From Anabaena sp. 4-3 (GTDB taxonomy: Bacteria; Cyanobacteriota; Cyanobacteriia; Cyanobacteriales; Nostocaceae): DNA of 49,640 nucleotides. Shown one piece after another: positions 15,780 to 25,745 of this stretch. The position numbers were made by a program, and so were the translations under genes. Location: NCBI RefSeq assembly GCF_001597745.1, contig NZ_LUHJ01000013.1:240433-290072 (forward strand), written 5' to 3'. The notes beneath the pieces were generated by a model, which saw nothing but the letters and a program-made list of their open reading frames with translations, was not told where the DNA came from and did no database searches. Numbering within the stretch: the stretch's first letter is position 1; each line of letters starts with the position of its first letter.

Positions 15780-15796
15780 ATCTTTAGGCTAAATAT

Positions 15797-17311
15797 TCAC
15801 CAGGAATGCAAGGCGCGTAATTGTGGAGTTTTCTTAACTTGATGTGCTTGCATTCTCGTCAGCACATCGTCTAAAATTTCGACGGCATCAACGATATAAG
15901 CTCCTTTATTTAACATCACACATTCTGCCCGTTCTGCCATTGCTGCATCTGTCATTTCTGCTCGTGATGGCATACCATTTTTCACGAGGTTTTCTAAGAC
16001 TTGGGTAGCCCAAATTACGGGGACATGAGCAGCTTCACATAGCCATAGAATTTCTTCTTGAATTTCTGCTAGACGTTGGTAGCCAATTTCAACGGCTAAG
16101 TCTCCTCTAGCAATCATAATTCCAAAGGGTTGTTTACCTGCGGCTTGCACTATTAATTCTGGGAGGTTGGTGACAGCTAGGGGTGTTTCTATTTTGGCAA
16201 CAATCGCCGGTATAGGTGCATTTTTTGGTAATCTAGCCTCTAACTCTCCTTGCAAAATCTCAATATCCTCTGGTTTCTGCACAAAAGAATAGCCGATAAT
16301 ATCAATATTATCGGCGTTAGCAGTTATAAAATCTAAATCTTGTCGATCTTTATCAGTTAATGGACTAAGATTTAAATCTGTGTAAGGAAAGTTAATACCT
16401 TTATCGGGACGGAGTTTTTCACCTTTGGGGCGTGTATGGGTAATTTTTAACCATACTCCTTCCGGTGCGATCGCCTCTACAACTGCACCAATATGACCAT
16501 CGTCAATCCATACTGTAGCACCAACTTCTAGCCGTTCTAATACTTCCGGTAATGTACAGTTTGCCTGGAAACAAACCGAGTCAATGGTAGTTGGTAAATC
16601 ACGGGTAAGTAACAAAGACTCACCTCGGTAAATACGTTGTTTAGCTTGGGGTGCAATGGCGTATTGCAGGCGAATTTTAGGCCCGCTTAAATCCATGAAG
16701 ATTTTGCAAGGACGACCCATTTCTGATTGTGCTAAACGTACATGATCAATCATCGCTGACCATTCTTTCGATGTATCATGGGCGCAGTTAATTCTGACAC
16801 AATCTGTACCGCAATGGATGAGATTTCTGACAAAATCATAATTGCTGGCGGCTTGTGTGGGCAATGTCACCATGATTCTTACCCGGCGATGACTTAAGGT
16901 TTTGCCGAATAACTCCTCAGTGTTCTGCTTGAGTAAGCGATCGCCTTCAAAAAATGCTTCTACAGGTGGATGACTATCCGATTGCTCATGACAAACGGCG
17001 GCTAAAGTTGCAATCACCGCATCTAAATTAGCCATGACTCTGGCTTCAATTCTTCCCAAAGAAGATACACCCCAAGGCATTAAAGCAGCTTGTAAAGGTC
17101 TTAAATCATGTCGTCGCAATGCTAAGTAGTAAGCTAAGTTCAGACTGCTATCAATAAAAGCTGGGCGTTGAATATGCGATCGCCATTCTTGAAAAAGTGC
17201 CTGACCTTCTTGATACACTGATTGACGCAGTTCTCGCAAATGAGCCAGTAAAGTTTGAGGATGTGATAACTCTGTGGCTAAATATGGAGGTTGTAAGTTA
17301 GTGGATGACAT
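15797..17311 (-). CDS. Atypical pyruvate kinase family protein
   Basis: 504 residues. The catalytic barrel is recognisable from about residue 140: MVTLPTQAASNYDFV, DCVRINCAHDTSKEW, IFMDLSGPKIRLQ, the catalytic Lys in IVAKIETP, ARGDLAVEIG, then WATQVLENLV and PSRAEMTDAA. Two things differ from ordinary pyruvate kinase: an extra ~130-residue helical N-terminus, and no C-terminal allosteric domain after EILDDVLTRM. The reaction would be PEP + ADP to pyruvate + ATP, but regulation must differ. It follows the universal stress protein gene by 28 bases, so the two are probably one operon downstream of ppsA. Confidence 0.85.
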   Translation of the reverse strand: MSSTNLQPPYLATELSHPQTLLAHLRELRQSVYQEGQALFQEWRSHIQRPAFIDSSLNLAYYLALRRHDLRPLQAALMPWGVSSLGRIEARVMANLDAVIATLAAVCHEQSDSHPPVEAFFEGDRLLKQNTEELFGKTLSHRRVRIMVTLPTQAASNYDFVRNLIHCGTDCVRINCAHDTSKEWSAMIDHVRLAQSEMGRPCKIFMDLSGPKIRLQYAIAPQAKQRIYRGESLLLTRDLPTTIDSVCFQANCTLPEVLERLEVGATVWIDDGHIGAVVEAIAPEGVWLKITHTRPKGEKLRPDKGINFPYTDLNLSPLTDKDRQDLDFITANADNIDIIGYSFVQKPEDIEILQGELEARLPKNAPIPAIVAKIETPLAVTNLPELIVQAAGKQPFGIMIARGDLAVEIGYQRLAEIQEEILWLCEAAHVPVIWATQVLENLVKNGMPSRAEMTDAAMAERAECVMLNKGAYIVDAVEILDDVLTRMQAHQVKKTPQLRALHSW

Positions 17312-17339
17312 AACAATTCAAAATTAAGACATCAATTGT

Positions 17340-17864
17340 TTAATTAACTGTGGGTGTGTCCACAGAAGTTGGTGTATTTTCCGGAATTTTGCCTTGAACT
17401 GTTAACACAGAACAGGGTGCATGATGTAAGACATAATTACTCACACTACCCAGGAAAAATTCACTTAATCCACTGAGTCCCCGACGACCTAAAACAATTA
17501 ATTCCGCATTCCAACTGCGAGCAATTTGACAGATAATCCGGCTAGGTTCGCCTAATTCTTGGGTGAAATCAGATGTTATCCCTTTAGCGATCGCCTGATT
17601 ATTTAATAATGTTAAAAACTCAATTCCTGCCAGCTTTAAAGTTTCCCATTGATTGACATAATATTCCACCTTATCAGCCTGATAATCGTCATAGACACTG
17701 TATGTTTCCATTGCGGAAGAGTTAAGATAATCTTCCTCAAAAGGAGAAATAACGTGTAACAACAACAATTCTGCATGAGTTGCTGTGGCTAAAGTCAGAG
17801 CGTGGTCAAAAACCTGTTGACCAACTTCATTGTTGTTCAGAGCAACTAAAATTCTGTTAAACAT
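17340..17864 (-). CDS. Universal stress protein (UspA family)
   Basis: 174 residues, single Usp domain. The start MFNRILVALNNNEVGQQVFD and the ATP-binding signature LIVLGRRGLSGLSEFFLGSV (G-2x-G-9x-G(S) type, here GRRGLSGLSEFFLGS) are clear, so ATP binding is expected. It has no membrane segment. It lies between ppsA and the pyruvate kinase gene on the same strand; the context suggests a link to energy state or carbon flow, but this is inference. Confidence 0.9.
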   Translation of the reverse strand: MFNRILVALNNNEVGQQVFDHALTLATATHAELLLLHVISPFEEDYLNSSAMETYSVYDDYQADKVEYYVNQWETLKLAGIEFLTLLNNQAIAKGITSDFTQELGEPSRIICQIARSWNAELIVLGRRGLSGLSEFFLGSVSNYVLHHAPCSVLTVQGKIPENTPTSVDTPTVN

Positions 17865-17902
17865 AGTGTAGTCATTAGTTATTAGTCGTTAGTCATTAGT
17901 CA

Positions 17903-17964
17903 GTAGGGGCGGGTTTACCAGATAATCTGTAGAGCCATCATAATTCTGAGTAAACCCGCCCGTA
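17903..17964. repeat. 62-base dispersed hairpin element
   Basis: GGGCGGGTTTAC (17907-17918) and GTAAACCCGCCC (17950-17961) form a perfect 12-base inverted repeat around a 31-base interior, placed between ppsA and the usp gene. TTAGTCA-type heptamers flank it on both sides. It has the look of a small mobile or REP-like element. Confidence 0.75.
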
Positions 17965-17993
17965 CATTAGTCATCAGAAAAATGGGTCTGATG

Positions 17994-20447
17994 TTAATTA
18001 CCCTGTTCGGCGGCGGCGATTTCTAACATGGTTTTGAGGACAGAATCAGGGTTAAGACTAATAGAATCAATCCCTAGTTCGACTAAGAAACGGGCAAATT
18101 CTGGGTAATCACTAGGTGCTTGACCGCAAATACCAATTTTACGTCCATATTCTTTGACAGTGGCGATCGCTTTCCCTATCATCCTCTTAACAGCTTCATC
18201 TCGTTCATCAAATAAATGGGCGACTAATTCCGAATCTCGGTCTAGTCCGAGTGTCAACTGTGTCAGGTCATTAGAACCAATCGAGAACCCATCAAAGACT
18301 TGACAAAATTCGTCGGCTAACTGCACGTTACTGGGTAACTCACACATAACGTAGACTTGTAAGCCATTTTTTCCCCGCACTAAACCATGTTGTTCCATCT
18401 CAGCTAACACCCGTCGTCCTTCGTTGGGGGTGCGACAGAAAGGAATCATTAAAATTACATTGGTTAAACCCATCTCATCCCGTACCCGCTTCATGGCTTG
18501 ACACTCTAGGGCGAAACCTTCACGGTAACGAGGATCATAATAGCGAGAAGCACCACGCCAGCCAATCATCGGGTTTTCTTCTTGGGGTTCAAATTGCTTA
18601 CCACCCAATAAATTCGCGTATTCGTTACTCTTGAAGTCAGAGAGGCGCACAATTACAGGTTTGGGATAGAAAGCTGCGGCGATAGTAGCAATACCTTGGG
18701 CGAGTTTATCTACAAAGAATTGGGCTTTATCTGCGTATTGGGCGGTTAACTCGGCGATTTTGTATTTCGCCAATTCGTCATCTAACTCATCAAAATGAAT
18801 CAATGCTAGAGGGTGGGCTTTGATGTGGTTATTAATGATAAATTCCATCCGTGCCAAACCCACACCATCATTAGGAATATTAGTCAAACCAAAAGCTTCT
18901 TCAGGGTTGCCCAAATTCATCATAATTTGGGTGTGGGTGCGGGGCAATTTCTCTAGGGGAACTTCATTAATTTCGTAAGGTAATAAACCCGGATAAACTT
19001 TACCTGTTTCCCCTTCCGCACAGCTAACTGTAATTTCTTGACCAGTTTTTAAAACTGTCGTGGCGTTACCGCATCCCACTATCGCCGGAATTCCTAACTC
19101 TCTGGCAATAATCGCCGCGTGACAAGTTCTACCGCCGGAGTTAGTGACAATTGCACTGGCACGTTTCATAATGGGTTCCCAGTCTGGGTCTGTGCGGTTG
19201 GTGACTAACACTTCACCGGGTTGAAACTGACCAATTTGATGCACATCAAGAATAACTCTGGCTTTACCTTGTCCGATCATTTCCCCAACGCTACGACCAA
19301 TTACCACAGGTTTGGGTTGTTCTTCAAGTTTCCCTTGTAATCGATAGTTACGCAGTACGTTTTTAGTTTTCTGAGATTGCACTGTTTCAGGACGGGCTTG
19401 TACTATAAATAATTCATTAGTCAAGCCGTCTTTAGCCCATTCAATATCCATTGGTGTGTAGACACCACGGACTTGAGAATAATGTTCTTCAATTATGCAA
19501 GCCCAGTTACCCAATTGTAAAATTTCGTCGTCGTTGAGGGCGAAAACATGACGTTCTGAAGGTGCAACAGCAACATTTTTCGTCAATTTTGAGCCACCTA
19601 GGTCATAAACCATTTTAATTTCTTTGCTGCCGAGGCGTTTTTCAATAATTGAACGGTATCCTTGTTGCAGTGTGGGTTTAAAAACTAAATATTCGTCGGG
19701 GTTAACTGCGCCTTGAACCACGTTCTCACCTAAGCCATAGGCGGCGGTAATCAAAGCCGCATCTTTAAAACCTGTTTCGGTGTCGATGGAGAACATCACG
19801 CCAGAGGTAGCTAAGTCAGAACGTACCATTTTCTGCACGCCGACGGATAGGGCTATGTTAAAATGGTCAAAGCCTTTGATTTGGCGGTAGGAAATAGCGC
19901 GGTCAGTAAAGATAGACGCAAAGCATTTATGGCAGGATTCCAGAACAGCTTGCAAGCCGTGGACGTTTAAGTAGGTTTCTTGTTGTCCGGCAAAGCTAGC
20001 ATCGGGTAAGTCTTCGGCGGTAGCACTAGAACGTACAGCCACATCGGTATCTGCACCATACTCTTGACACAGCTTTTCATAAGCAGCTGCGATCGCATCC
20101 TGTAAGTCTTGCGGAAATGGCGTTTGCAGCATTAACAATCTTGCTTGCTTACCACACTGGCGCAGATTGTTCACATCTTCGACATCTAAATTTGCAAAAA
20201 TATCTCTTAGTTGTTTTTCTATACCTGCGGCTGAAATGAAATATCTATAAGCATAAGCAGTTGTAGCGAATCCAGTCGGAACTTTTACGCCTTTGCGTCG
20301 TAGTTGCTGAATCATTTCCCCCAAAGAAGCATTTTTCCCCCCAACTAAGGGTATGTCTGCAATCCCGACGTGGTTGAAATGTAATACTAAAGCTTGTTCT
20401 CTGGAAAATGAATTGTCCGTTGGTCGATTTAGCAGGATGTTAACCAT
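17994..20447 (-). CDS. ppsA: Phosphoenolpyruvate synthase
   Basis: 817 residues from ATG 20447; an in-frame ATG seven codons earlier lacks a ribosome site. Order: N-terminal ATP-grasp domain (GKNASLGEM, AVRSSATAEDLPDASFAGQQ), central phosphohistidine domain with catalytic His 443 in GGRTCHAAIIARELGIPA, and C-terminal PEP-binding barrel (RLSDFKSNEYANLLGG, GSNDLTQLTLGLDRDS, GICGQAPSDYP). It converts pyruvate + ATP + water to PEP + AMP + Pi, the reverse of the pyruvate kinase encoded downstream. A dispersed hairpin separates it from the usp-pyruvate kinase pair. Confidence 0.95.
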   Translation of the reverse strand: MVNILLNRPTDNSFSREQALVLHFNHVGIADIPLVGGKNASLGEMIQQLRRKGVKVPTGFATTAYAYRYFISAAGIEKQLRDIFANLDVEDVNNLRQCGKQARLLMLQTPFPQDLQDAIAAAYEKLCQEYGADTDVAVRSSATAEDLPDASFAGQQETYLNVHGLQAVLESCHKCFASIFTDRAISYRQIKGFDHFNIALSVGVQKMVRSDLATSGVMFSIDTETGFKDAALITAAYGLGENVVQGAVNPDEYLVFKPTLQQGYRSIIEKRLGSKEIKMVYDLGGSKLTKNVAVAPSERHVFALNDDEILQLGNWACIIEEHYSQVRGVYTPMDIEWAKDGLTNELFIVQARPETVQSQKTKNVLRNYRLQGKLEEQPKPVVIGRSVGEMIGQGKARVILDVHQIGQFQPGEVLVTNRTDPDWEPIMKRASAIVTNSGGRTCHAAIIARELGIPAIVGCGNATTVLKTGQEITVSCAEGETGKVYPGLLPYEINEVPLEKLPRTHTQIMMNLGNPEEAFGLTNIPNDGVGLARMEFIINNHIKAHPLALIHFDELDDELAKYKIAELTAQYADKAQFFVDKLAQGIATIAAAFYPKPVIVRLSDFKSNEYANLLGGKQFEPQEENPMIGWRGASRYYDPRYREGFALECQAMKRVRDEMGLTNVILMIPFCRTPNEGRRVLAEMEQHGLVRGKNGLQVYVMCELPSNVQLADEFCQVFDGFSIGSNDLTQLTLGLDRDSELVAHLFDERDEAVKRMIGKAIATVKEYGRKIGICGQAPSDYPEFARFLVELGIDSISLNPDSVLKTMLEIAAAEQGN

Positions 20448-20856
20448 GTTTGATATCCCCAATAACATTAAGAGATACTTAAGAAAATGTAGTCAAATGA
20501 ACTACTCCTAAGCCTCACACCTATGTTTATAGGAAGATATTTTGAGGATCTTGTGAGGATATTAGTCATTAGTTATTAGTTATTAGTCATTAGTGATTGG
20601 GCATTGGGGATCGATGCACTAGATTTTCCCCCCTGCTTCCTCCGCTCCCTCCGCTTCTCCTGAGTCCCCTTTTGTGAGTGAACACTTCTAATTTAATGTA
20701 CAAAAATTACGAACTATTGCGTATGATGTTTTTCCTCACAGAATCCTCATAATTTATTACTATTCTGAAAGTAGAAATAAGTTTTTTATAGTTCTATTTT
20801 TTCAATTCACTTTTTTATTTTTCGATAAATACTGTTTTCAAAGAGGATATACGGTG
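20448..20856. other. Divergent promoter region with heptamer repeats
   Basis: About 400 bases between ppsA and the zinc-ribbon gene. It holds TTAGTCA/TTAGTTA units at 20562-20595 and a low-complexity CCTCCGCTCC tract near 20635-20660. Promoters of both divergent genes should be here; no clear operator was seen. Confidence 0.5.
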
Positions 20857-21087
20857 ATGATTAGCTGCCCATGTTGTTCTGGTTTACTGTTACCACATAT
20901 CCGTGGTTCTGAAGTTCATTGGTTTTGTCGCCACTGTTGGCAAGATATGCCAGTCTACAGTATGGAAACTCCTGGTTCCTTAGTTGAGATCATTGTTGCA
21001 AAACTCTCTCGTGGTTTTGAGCCGCGAGAACCGGCTGCGACTGTTGAATATATCGAATCGCATGAACTCCAAGATGTGCCACTATAG
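20857..21087 (+). CDS. Small zinc-ribbon-like cyanobacterial protein
   Basis: 76 residues. Two Cys pairs, CPCC (residues 4-7) and CRHC (about 24-27), separated by 16 residues, look like a zinc ribbon; the acidic C-terminal half is not recognised. A ribosome site GAGG (20843-20846) precedes both ATG 20857 and a GTG three bases earlier; I take the ATG. The family is common in cyanobacteria as a hypothetical. A strong terminator follows at 21165-21196. Confidence 0.75.
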   Translation: MISCPCCSGLLLPHIRGSEVHWFCRHCWQDMPVYSMETPGSLVEIIVAKLSRGFEPREPAATVEYIESHELQDVPL

Positions 21088-21164
21088 AGCGATCGCCTGT
21101 AAACATGACAATATCCCCCTCCATAAACTAGCGCATTTGTCAACTACTTTTACCTCTGATCTCA

Positions 21165-21196
21165 AACCCTCGAATTAGTTCGAGGGTTGTTGTTTT
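21165..21196 (+). terminator. Rho-independent terminator
   Basis: A 10-bp perfect stem AACCCTCGAA (21165-21174) / TTCGAGGGTT (21179-21188), TTAG loop, followed by GTTGTTTTT. It ends the transcript of the zinc-ribbon gene. Confidence 0.85.
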
Positions 21197-21262
21197 TGTG
21201 AGAATTTTAGATTGTGATTGTTCAAGAATGGCATTTATGGGGATCAAGGTTAAATGAGAGAT

Positions 21263-21484
21263 TTAGTCTTCTTCCCATCTTTCATGGCTCAACAAGTCAA
21301 TAATTCTATCTCTGAGCAAAAATTCATTTTTTTCCAATTCCAACTCAAACAATGGCCATTCACGCTCAGAAATGTATTTACATAGAGTATAAATTGGCTG
21401 TTGACGGTTAACTAGCCCTTTGGAGACGAGTTGACGTGCTTCATCCTTGATAACCTCAATATCGTATTTGACAGCAGTATCCAT
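21263..21484 (-). CDS. DUF4327 family protein
   Basis: 73 residues. The sequence YDIEVIKDEARQLVSKGLVN, QPIYTLCKYISEREW and ELEKNEFLLRDRIIDLL matches DUF4327, a short cyanobacterial family of unknown role. It has no membrane segment or signal. A long AT-rich leader (21485-21855) lies upstream. Confidence 0.88.
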   Translation of the reverse strand: MDTAVKYDIEVIKDEARQLVSKGLVNRQQPIYTLCKYISEREWPLFELELEKNEFLLRDRIIDLLSHERWEED

Positions 21485-21855
21485 AGCTCGTTCCTTCTTA
21501 TTTCATCAAGGAATAAAGAGTTAAAACAACAAATGTTTTGACTCCACTTTAAACTTATCAAAAAAATTGGTCGAAATTGTGAAGACTCTAAAGATTAAAG
21601 CCTATTTATCTAAGTTTGTTTTCAGCCTTTAGATAGACTCATTATTGACGAATTTGTGCATTATGTATATATGAGTTTGACTTAAATTATACCATTTATT
21701 TAACTACTGAATATGAGTGATAAATATTCCTGTAGAGTATATTAATCTCTCTTGTGGTTGAATCAGCTTTGATGTAGGAAATACAGTTAAGGTGGGCTAT
21801 ACTTGACATCGTGTCAGATTAAAGAACTTGATATAAGTAGGGGAAGAAAAATTCA
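21485..21855. other. AT-rich spacer upstream of the DUF4327 gene
   Basis: About 370 bases with no supported gene. It should hold the DUF4327 promoter on the minus strand. I see no strong hairpin or repeat here before the heptamer array begins. Confidence 0.4.
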
Positions 21856-21924
21856 TGACTAATGACTAATGACTAATGACTAATGACTAATGACTAATGA
21901 CTAATGACTAATGACTAATGACTA
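21856..21924. repeat. TGACTAA heptamer array, nine full units plus a partial
   Basis: Nine perfect tandem TGACTAA units (21856-21918) and a partial tenth, ending four bases from the ppk2 stop codon. It is the longest perfect array in the window. Confidence 0.95.
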
Positions 21925-21927
21925 CAG

Positions 21928-22797
21928 CTATTCTTCCTGCTCTAAAATATACTTAGCTTGCAAAAGTTCTTGCTTATATGCTTCACTAACTGTAGGGTAT
22001 TGCAGATTTAGTTCTTTGAGCTTTGAGCAGATAATATCAGCCACAACTAAACGTGTATACCATTTGTGATCAGCAGGGATAATATACCAAGGAGCGTGTT
22101 CAGTGCTGGTGTGATGAAAAACTTCTTCATAAGCTTTCATGTACTCATCCCAGAAAGCTCTTTCGCGGACATCATTTACAGAAAATTTCCAATGTTTTTC
22201 CGGGGATTCAATTCTTTGTAAAAACCGCTTTTTTTGTTCCGACTTGGAAACATTCAGAAAAAATTTTAAGACGATAATTCCATTATGGACTAGATATTTT
22301 TCAAAATTATTGATTTCGTGGAAACGTTGTTTCCATATCTGATTACCTTTGGGATGATGGGGTAATTGTTGGTTAAGTAAAATTTCTGGATGCACCCGAA
22401 CTACTAAAACTTCTTCATAGTAGGAACGGTTGAAGATGCCAATACGTCCCCTTTCTGGCAAGGATTTCATGGTTCGCCAGAGATAATCATGATCTAATTC
22501 TTCTGCACTGGGGGATTTAAAACTAAATACCTGAAAACCTTGGGGATTCACACCAGACATAACGTGTTTAATGGTGCTATCTTTGCCAGCCGCATCCATT
22601 GCTTGAAAGATAATCAGCAAGGCGTAGGTATTTTGAGCATAAAGAACATCTTGATATTCTGCTAGTTTTTCAATATTGGCTTGTAATTTTTTCACCGCCT
22701 CAGCTTTATCATGATAAGCATCATGGTAAGCTGGGTCATAATGTTTTAATAGAGAAACTTTTGACCCGGCTGGAAAAATAAAATCATCATGTTTCAT
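21928..22797 (-). CDS. ppk2: Polyphosphate kinase 2 (PPK2) family protein
   Basis: 289 residues, single PPK2 domain. Walker A is [10 protein letters not shown] at residues 66-75, followed by [18 protein letters not shown]; the Walker B/lid region is [21 protein letters not shown] at about 117-137. Family members phosphorylate nucleoside mono- or diphosphates from polyphosphate; which nucleotide is used cannot be told from sequence by eye. It is cytoplasmic. Its stop codon lies next to the heptamer array; the small membrane protein gene is 40 bases upstream on the same strand. Confidence 0.92.
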   Translation of the reverse strand: MKHDDFIFPAGSKVSLLKHYDPAYHDAYHDKAEAVKKLQANIEKLAEYQDVLYAQNTYALLIIFQAMDAAGKDSTIKHVMSGVNPQGFQVFSFKSPSAEELDHDYLWRTMKSLPERGRIGIFNRSYYEEVLVVRVHPEILLNQQLPHHPKGNQIWKQRFHEINNFEKYLVHNGIIVLKFFLNVSKSEQKKRFLQRIESPEKHWKFSVNDVRERAFWDEYMKAYEEVFHHTSTEHAPWYIIPADHKWYTRLVVADIICSKLKELNLQYPTVSEAYKQELLQAKYILEQEE

Positions 22798-22837
22798 TAA
22801 AATTAAAAACCTGTAAATTACGATGAATGGCTGAATA

Positions 22838-23362
22838 TTAAAGTTTTGATTTTCTCACTTTTTGTGATTTAGGAGTAGGGCGCATAGCTTCCCGCCCTAA
22901 GAGAAACATTCCCGCCACTCCCAAACTGACACACCAGACATATTCATACCAGTATTGACGAATCTGCTCAATGGTATTGAGGTTTGGGTGCAATGTGTGA
23001 ACATACAGCAGCAACATCAGAAGCATTAACGCCCCAAAACCAACAAAGCTTAAACCTATAAGAATCCTTGCGGGTTTGAGTTCCCAGTCGCTAATTTGCT
23101 CTAAGTCAATATTTGAGAGTTCTTGCAAGGAGTTATCAGCCAAATTTGAGGCTACTTGCAAGCGATCGCTCAACTTTGGCGGTAAAATTGGTGTCAATGT
23201 CGCAACAGTGGGGCGACGGATGAAAGCTTCTGTATCACGCAACAATTCCAATGGTTTGCGTACTGTCACAGGTTGCATAAATTCCGTCTGATTTGGAGCA
23301 TTTGAGACATTGGCTTGGCTTTCAACATCCATAGCACGCCTGAGAAGAAACGGGTTTATCAA
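22838..23362 (-). CDS. Membrane protein with two C-terminal transmembrane helices, unknown
   Basis: 174 residues. The first ~100 are soluble and Pro/Leu rich ([20 protein letters not shown]). Two hydrophobic segments follow, [20 protein letters not shown] and [16 protein letters not shown], then a basic tail. No family recognised. It is co-oriented with ppk2 (40-base gap), so shared transcription is possible. Confidence 0.65.
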   Translation of the reverse strand: MINPFLLRRAMDVESQANVSNAPNQTEFMQPVTVRKPLELLRDTEAFIRRPTVATLTPILPPKLSDRLQVASNLADNSLQELSNIDLEQISDWELKPARILIGLSFVGFGALMLLMLLLYVHTLHPNLNTIEQIRQYWYEYVWCVSLGVAGMFLLGREAMRPTPKSQKVRKSKL

Positions 23363-23504
23363 TAGCCTAGCGAATCACTCCCAACCTTGCAATCCGTAGT
23401 CATAGAATTGACTTTCCCCACATCATCAGATAGGGTACTGGGGATGAGGAACTCTTGACTGAGAAATAATTTCTTCCTCCGTTTTCTCCCCTTCCTCCCC
23501 TTCC

Positions 23505-24668
23505 CTACTCCCTCAAGATTATGTGTTTCTTCGAGTCAAAACTAATTAACCCTTGTTGTTGTAATTTGCCCATCAATCGTGTAATCGTGACTCTCGTAGT
23601 ACCACAAGCACTAGCAATATCTTCATGAGTAAAGCGAACAGGTAAGCGAATTCCTTCAGCTACAGGTTCACCTACTTCTTGTTTCAAGAGTTGCAATAAA
23701 TGATGTAGGCGTTCTTCTACTCGTCGTCTACCACAAATCACTAACAAAGATTCAGTTTGCCTTAACCTCTGATTGATTTTAGGTAATAAAATATGGCTGA
23801 GTATGGGAGTTACTGCCATCTCATTAGCATTAATTGATACGAGTTCTACATCTGATAGGGCTGTAGCTTGGTAGAGAGGTAAAGATGTCATACTAGAGCC
23901 AAACACCATTTGTGATGTTGCTAACCCGATGAGAACTTCTTCCCCAGCCTCACAAAAGGTACTAAGTTTGACTAAACCTTGGCGAACATACCAAATTACT
24001 AACGGGTGTAGGGGAATGTTTTCACCCTTAGTATATGTACAAATTGGGCGTTCTTGACTGAGGAATTGATCATTATTGACTAATCCTAAGTCTTGTTGCT
24101 GATGTTGATTAATATGACGCAGTAACCAACGTAAAGAGGTAGCCTTACCATGTTGATTACGAACTACCGTCACCTTCAAAGCTGCATCAAAAGATTCTCC
24201 ATGATGTTGCTGTAGGCGCAACACTAACTCTCTAACTCTGTCAGACTCAAATAACTCGTTTAGTTCACTCCTAAAGCTTTCTCTTTCTTCCAGTCGGATA
24301 AAGTTCATTATCGATTTACCGACTAAGTTATACTTGGCAGCATTCAGCAACTTAGCGGCGGCTAGGTTAGTTTCTTGGATAATCCCTTCTAAATCAGTTA
24401 CTAAATAGCCATCTGGTGCATACTCAAATAAATCATAGTAATGTAAACGTTCCGCTTCTAACAGATTCCTGGTTTTTAACAGTTGCTCGTTTTGTTGATA
24501 TAGTTCTTCTGCGGCTAACTGCACCATTTTGGAGTTGCTATAGAGTTCTTTAAAAGCTTGGGGTAGCAAATCTGGTGGAATCCAAGGTAAAACGCTAGCA
24601 GTTTGGTATAAATCTGCTAGTTGTTTGTGTAATGCTTCTGCTCGTTGGATAAATTGTTCTATGTTCAC
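23505..24668 (-). CDS. PAS domain - Crp/FNR-type transcriptional regulator
   Basis: 387 residues. An N-terminal helical segment (1-75) is followed by a PAS domain (about 80-195: DLFEYAPDGYLVTDLEGIIQ), a cupin-like Crp sensor region (about 215-330) and a winged helix (about 335-385) with FTHEDIASACGTTRVTITRL as the recognition part. The Crp-type sensor lacks the usual cyclic-nucleotide phosphate pocket signature, so the PAS part may be the sensor. It probably binds DNA as a dimer. It stands alone with 1 kb of spacer upstream, which may hold its operator. Confidence 0.88.
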   Translation of the reverse strand: MNIEQFIQRAEALHKQLADLYQTASVLPWIPPDLLPQAFKELYSNSKMVQLAAEELYQQNEQLLKTRNLLEAERLHYYDLFEYAPDGYLVTDLEGIIQETNLAAAKLLNAAKYNLVGKSIMNFIRLEERESFRSELNELFESDRVRELVLRLQQHHGESFDAALKVTVVRNQHGKATSLRWLLRHINQHQQQDLGLVNNDQFLSQERPICTYTKGENIPLHPLVIWYVRQGLVKLSTFCEAGEEVLIGLATSQMVFGSSMTSLPLYQATALSDVELVSINANEMAVTPILSHILLPKINQRLRQTESLLVICGRRRVEERLHHLLQLLKQEVGEPVAEGIRLPVRFTHEDIASACGTTRVTITRLMGKLQQQGLISFDSKKHIILRE

Positions 24669-25402
24669 TTTAGATTCTCACGAATTGCTTGCAGAGGTTA
24701 CGGCAAAACTAACTCCATCAATCTTGAGAGGAAGTGCAACGAGCCTGAAGTTATCAATGGTAAAATGTGTATGCAATAAACTACAATTACCGCAACAATA
24801 AAGGCTCACAATATCTATCTCTACTGGGATTTAGCTGATTTTTCTATCTCAAACCAAACCACTAGCACAACCATTGGGATACTAAAAATGGACACACTAA
24901 AATTTGCAATTCCAGGGATATTCTTATATGTAGATATCAGCGTGGCATGGCATAAACCTAATTTATGATATTGACTGAAAAAAACAGGGAAAAGATATCA
25001 TAAGGCTTATTGCTTGACATGACATCTATCTTTGGTAGTAAATTCACAAATTTGTGCAATTGCAGCAGTAAAAAGACAATGGTTCAGTAGATGATGCCAA
25101 GTTCCTGTTAAAATGGTCAATTAATTAAATTTTTGATTGCTCAAGAACCTAAACAGTTAATCGGGTGCGTCAGTAGGAAGACTTGGTTGGTATTTCCAGG
25201 TGTTCTCAGGCTGAAGCAGCCTCGACATGAAACTACACTCCATCACTGCGGTTAAGTATCACCATACTTTCACCAGAATAACTACCAGTAACTAGCCAGA
25301 CTTCCACCACTGGCATCAAGTCACTATGACTTTATATATAGACTTTAATATAAGCTGTGATGTAGTGAGCAATACAATTGTTTGTTACTTAATCTATTTT
25401 CA

Positions 25403-25431
25403 TTTTTGGCTGGATCATCCTTAGCCAAAAA
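25403..25431. other. Nested 9+4-bp hairpin
   Basis: TTTTTGGCT (25403-25411) pairs with AGCCAAAAA (25423-25431), with GGATCATCC inside. It is a compact stem-loop with an A run on one strand and a T run on the other. Confidence 0.5.
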
Positions 25432-25534
25432 GCCGAGTAATTGTCTTGTATTTTCGGCAAATTGTCCATACTTTTCCGCAGTAGTAATACTAGGGTTATA
25501 ACTAAGTAGCTCAACTTAAAAAAAGGTAATAATC

Positions 25535-25567
25535 AGATACCCGACTTCTTTAAAAAGTCGGGTATCT
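25535..25567. repeat. 13-bp stem palindromic repeat
   Basis: AGATACCCGACTT (25535-25547) and AAGTCGGGTATCT (25555-25567) form a perfect 13-bp stem with a 7-base loop. No U tract follows on either strand, so a dispersed palindromic repeat is more likely than a classical terminator. Confidence 0.7.
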
Positions 25568-25745
25568 ATCCCATCATGATTTTATCTTTAATTATTTTGA
25601 CCTATTTAAAAAGTCATTTATTATACATAGATTTGTTACATTTTTTATTGTCTACCTGAGAAACTCTAAACTATGACTGTCAAGTTCGCAATTCTGAGGT
25701 TTAGAGTTATCTCATCACTATCTGACTATATTCGCAGCTACTTGC

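Larger units (their letters stand above)
24669..25745. other. 1.1-kb spacer with hairpins
   Basis: No gene is supported. It contains a GGTGCGTCAG piece near 25165 (one arm of the element at 2045-2105), a hairpin at 25403-25431 (TTTTTGGCT / AGCCAAAAA, inner GGAT/ATCC) and a 13-bp stem hairpin at 25535-25567. Its length and the structured elements make a small RNA possible but I cannot show one. Confidence 0.5.
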
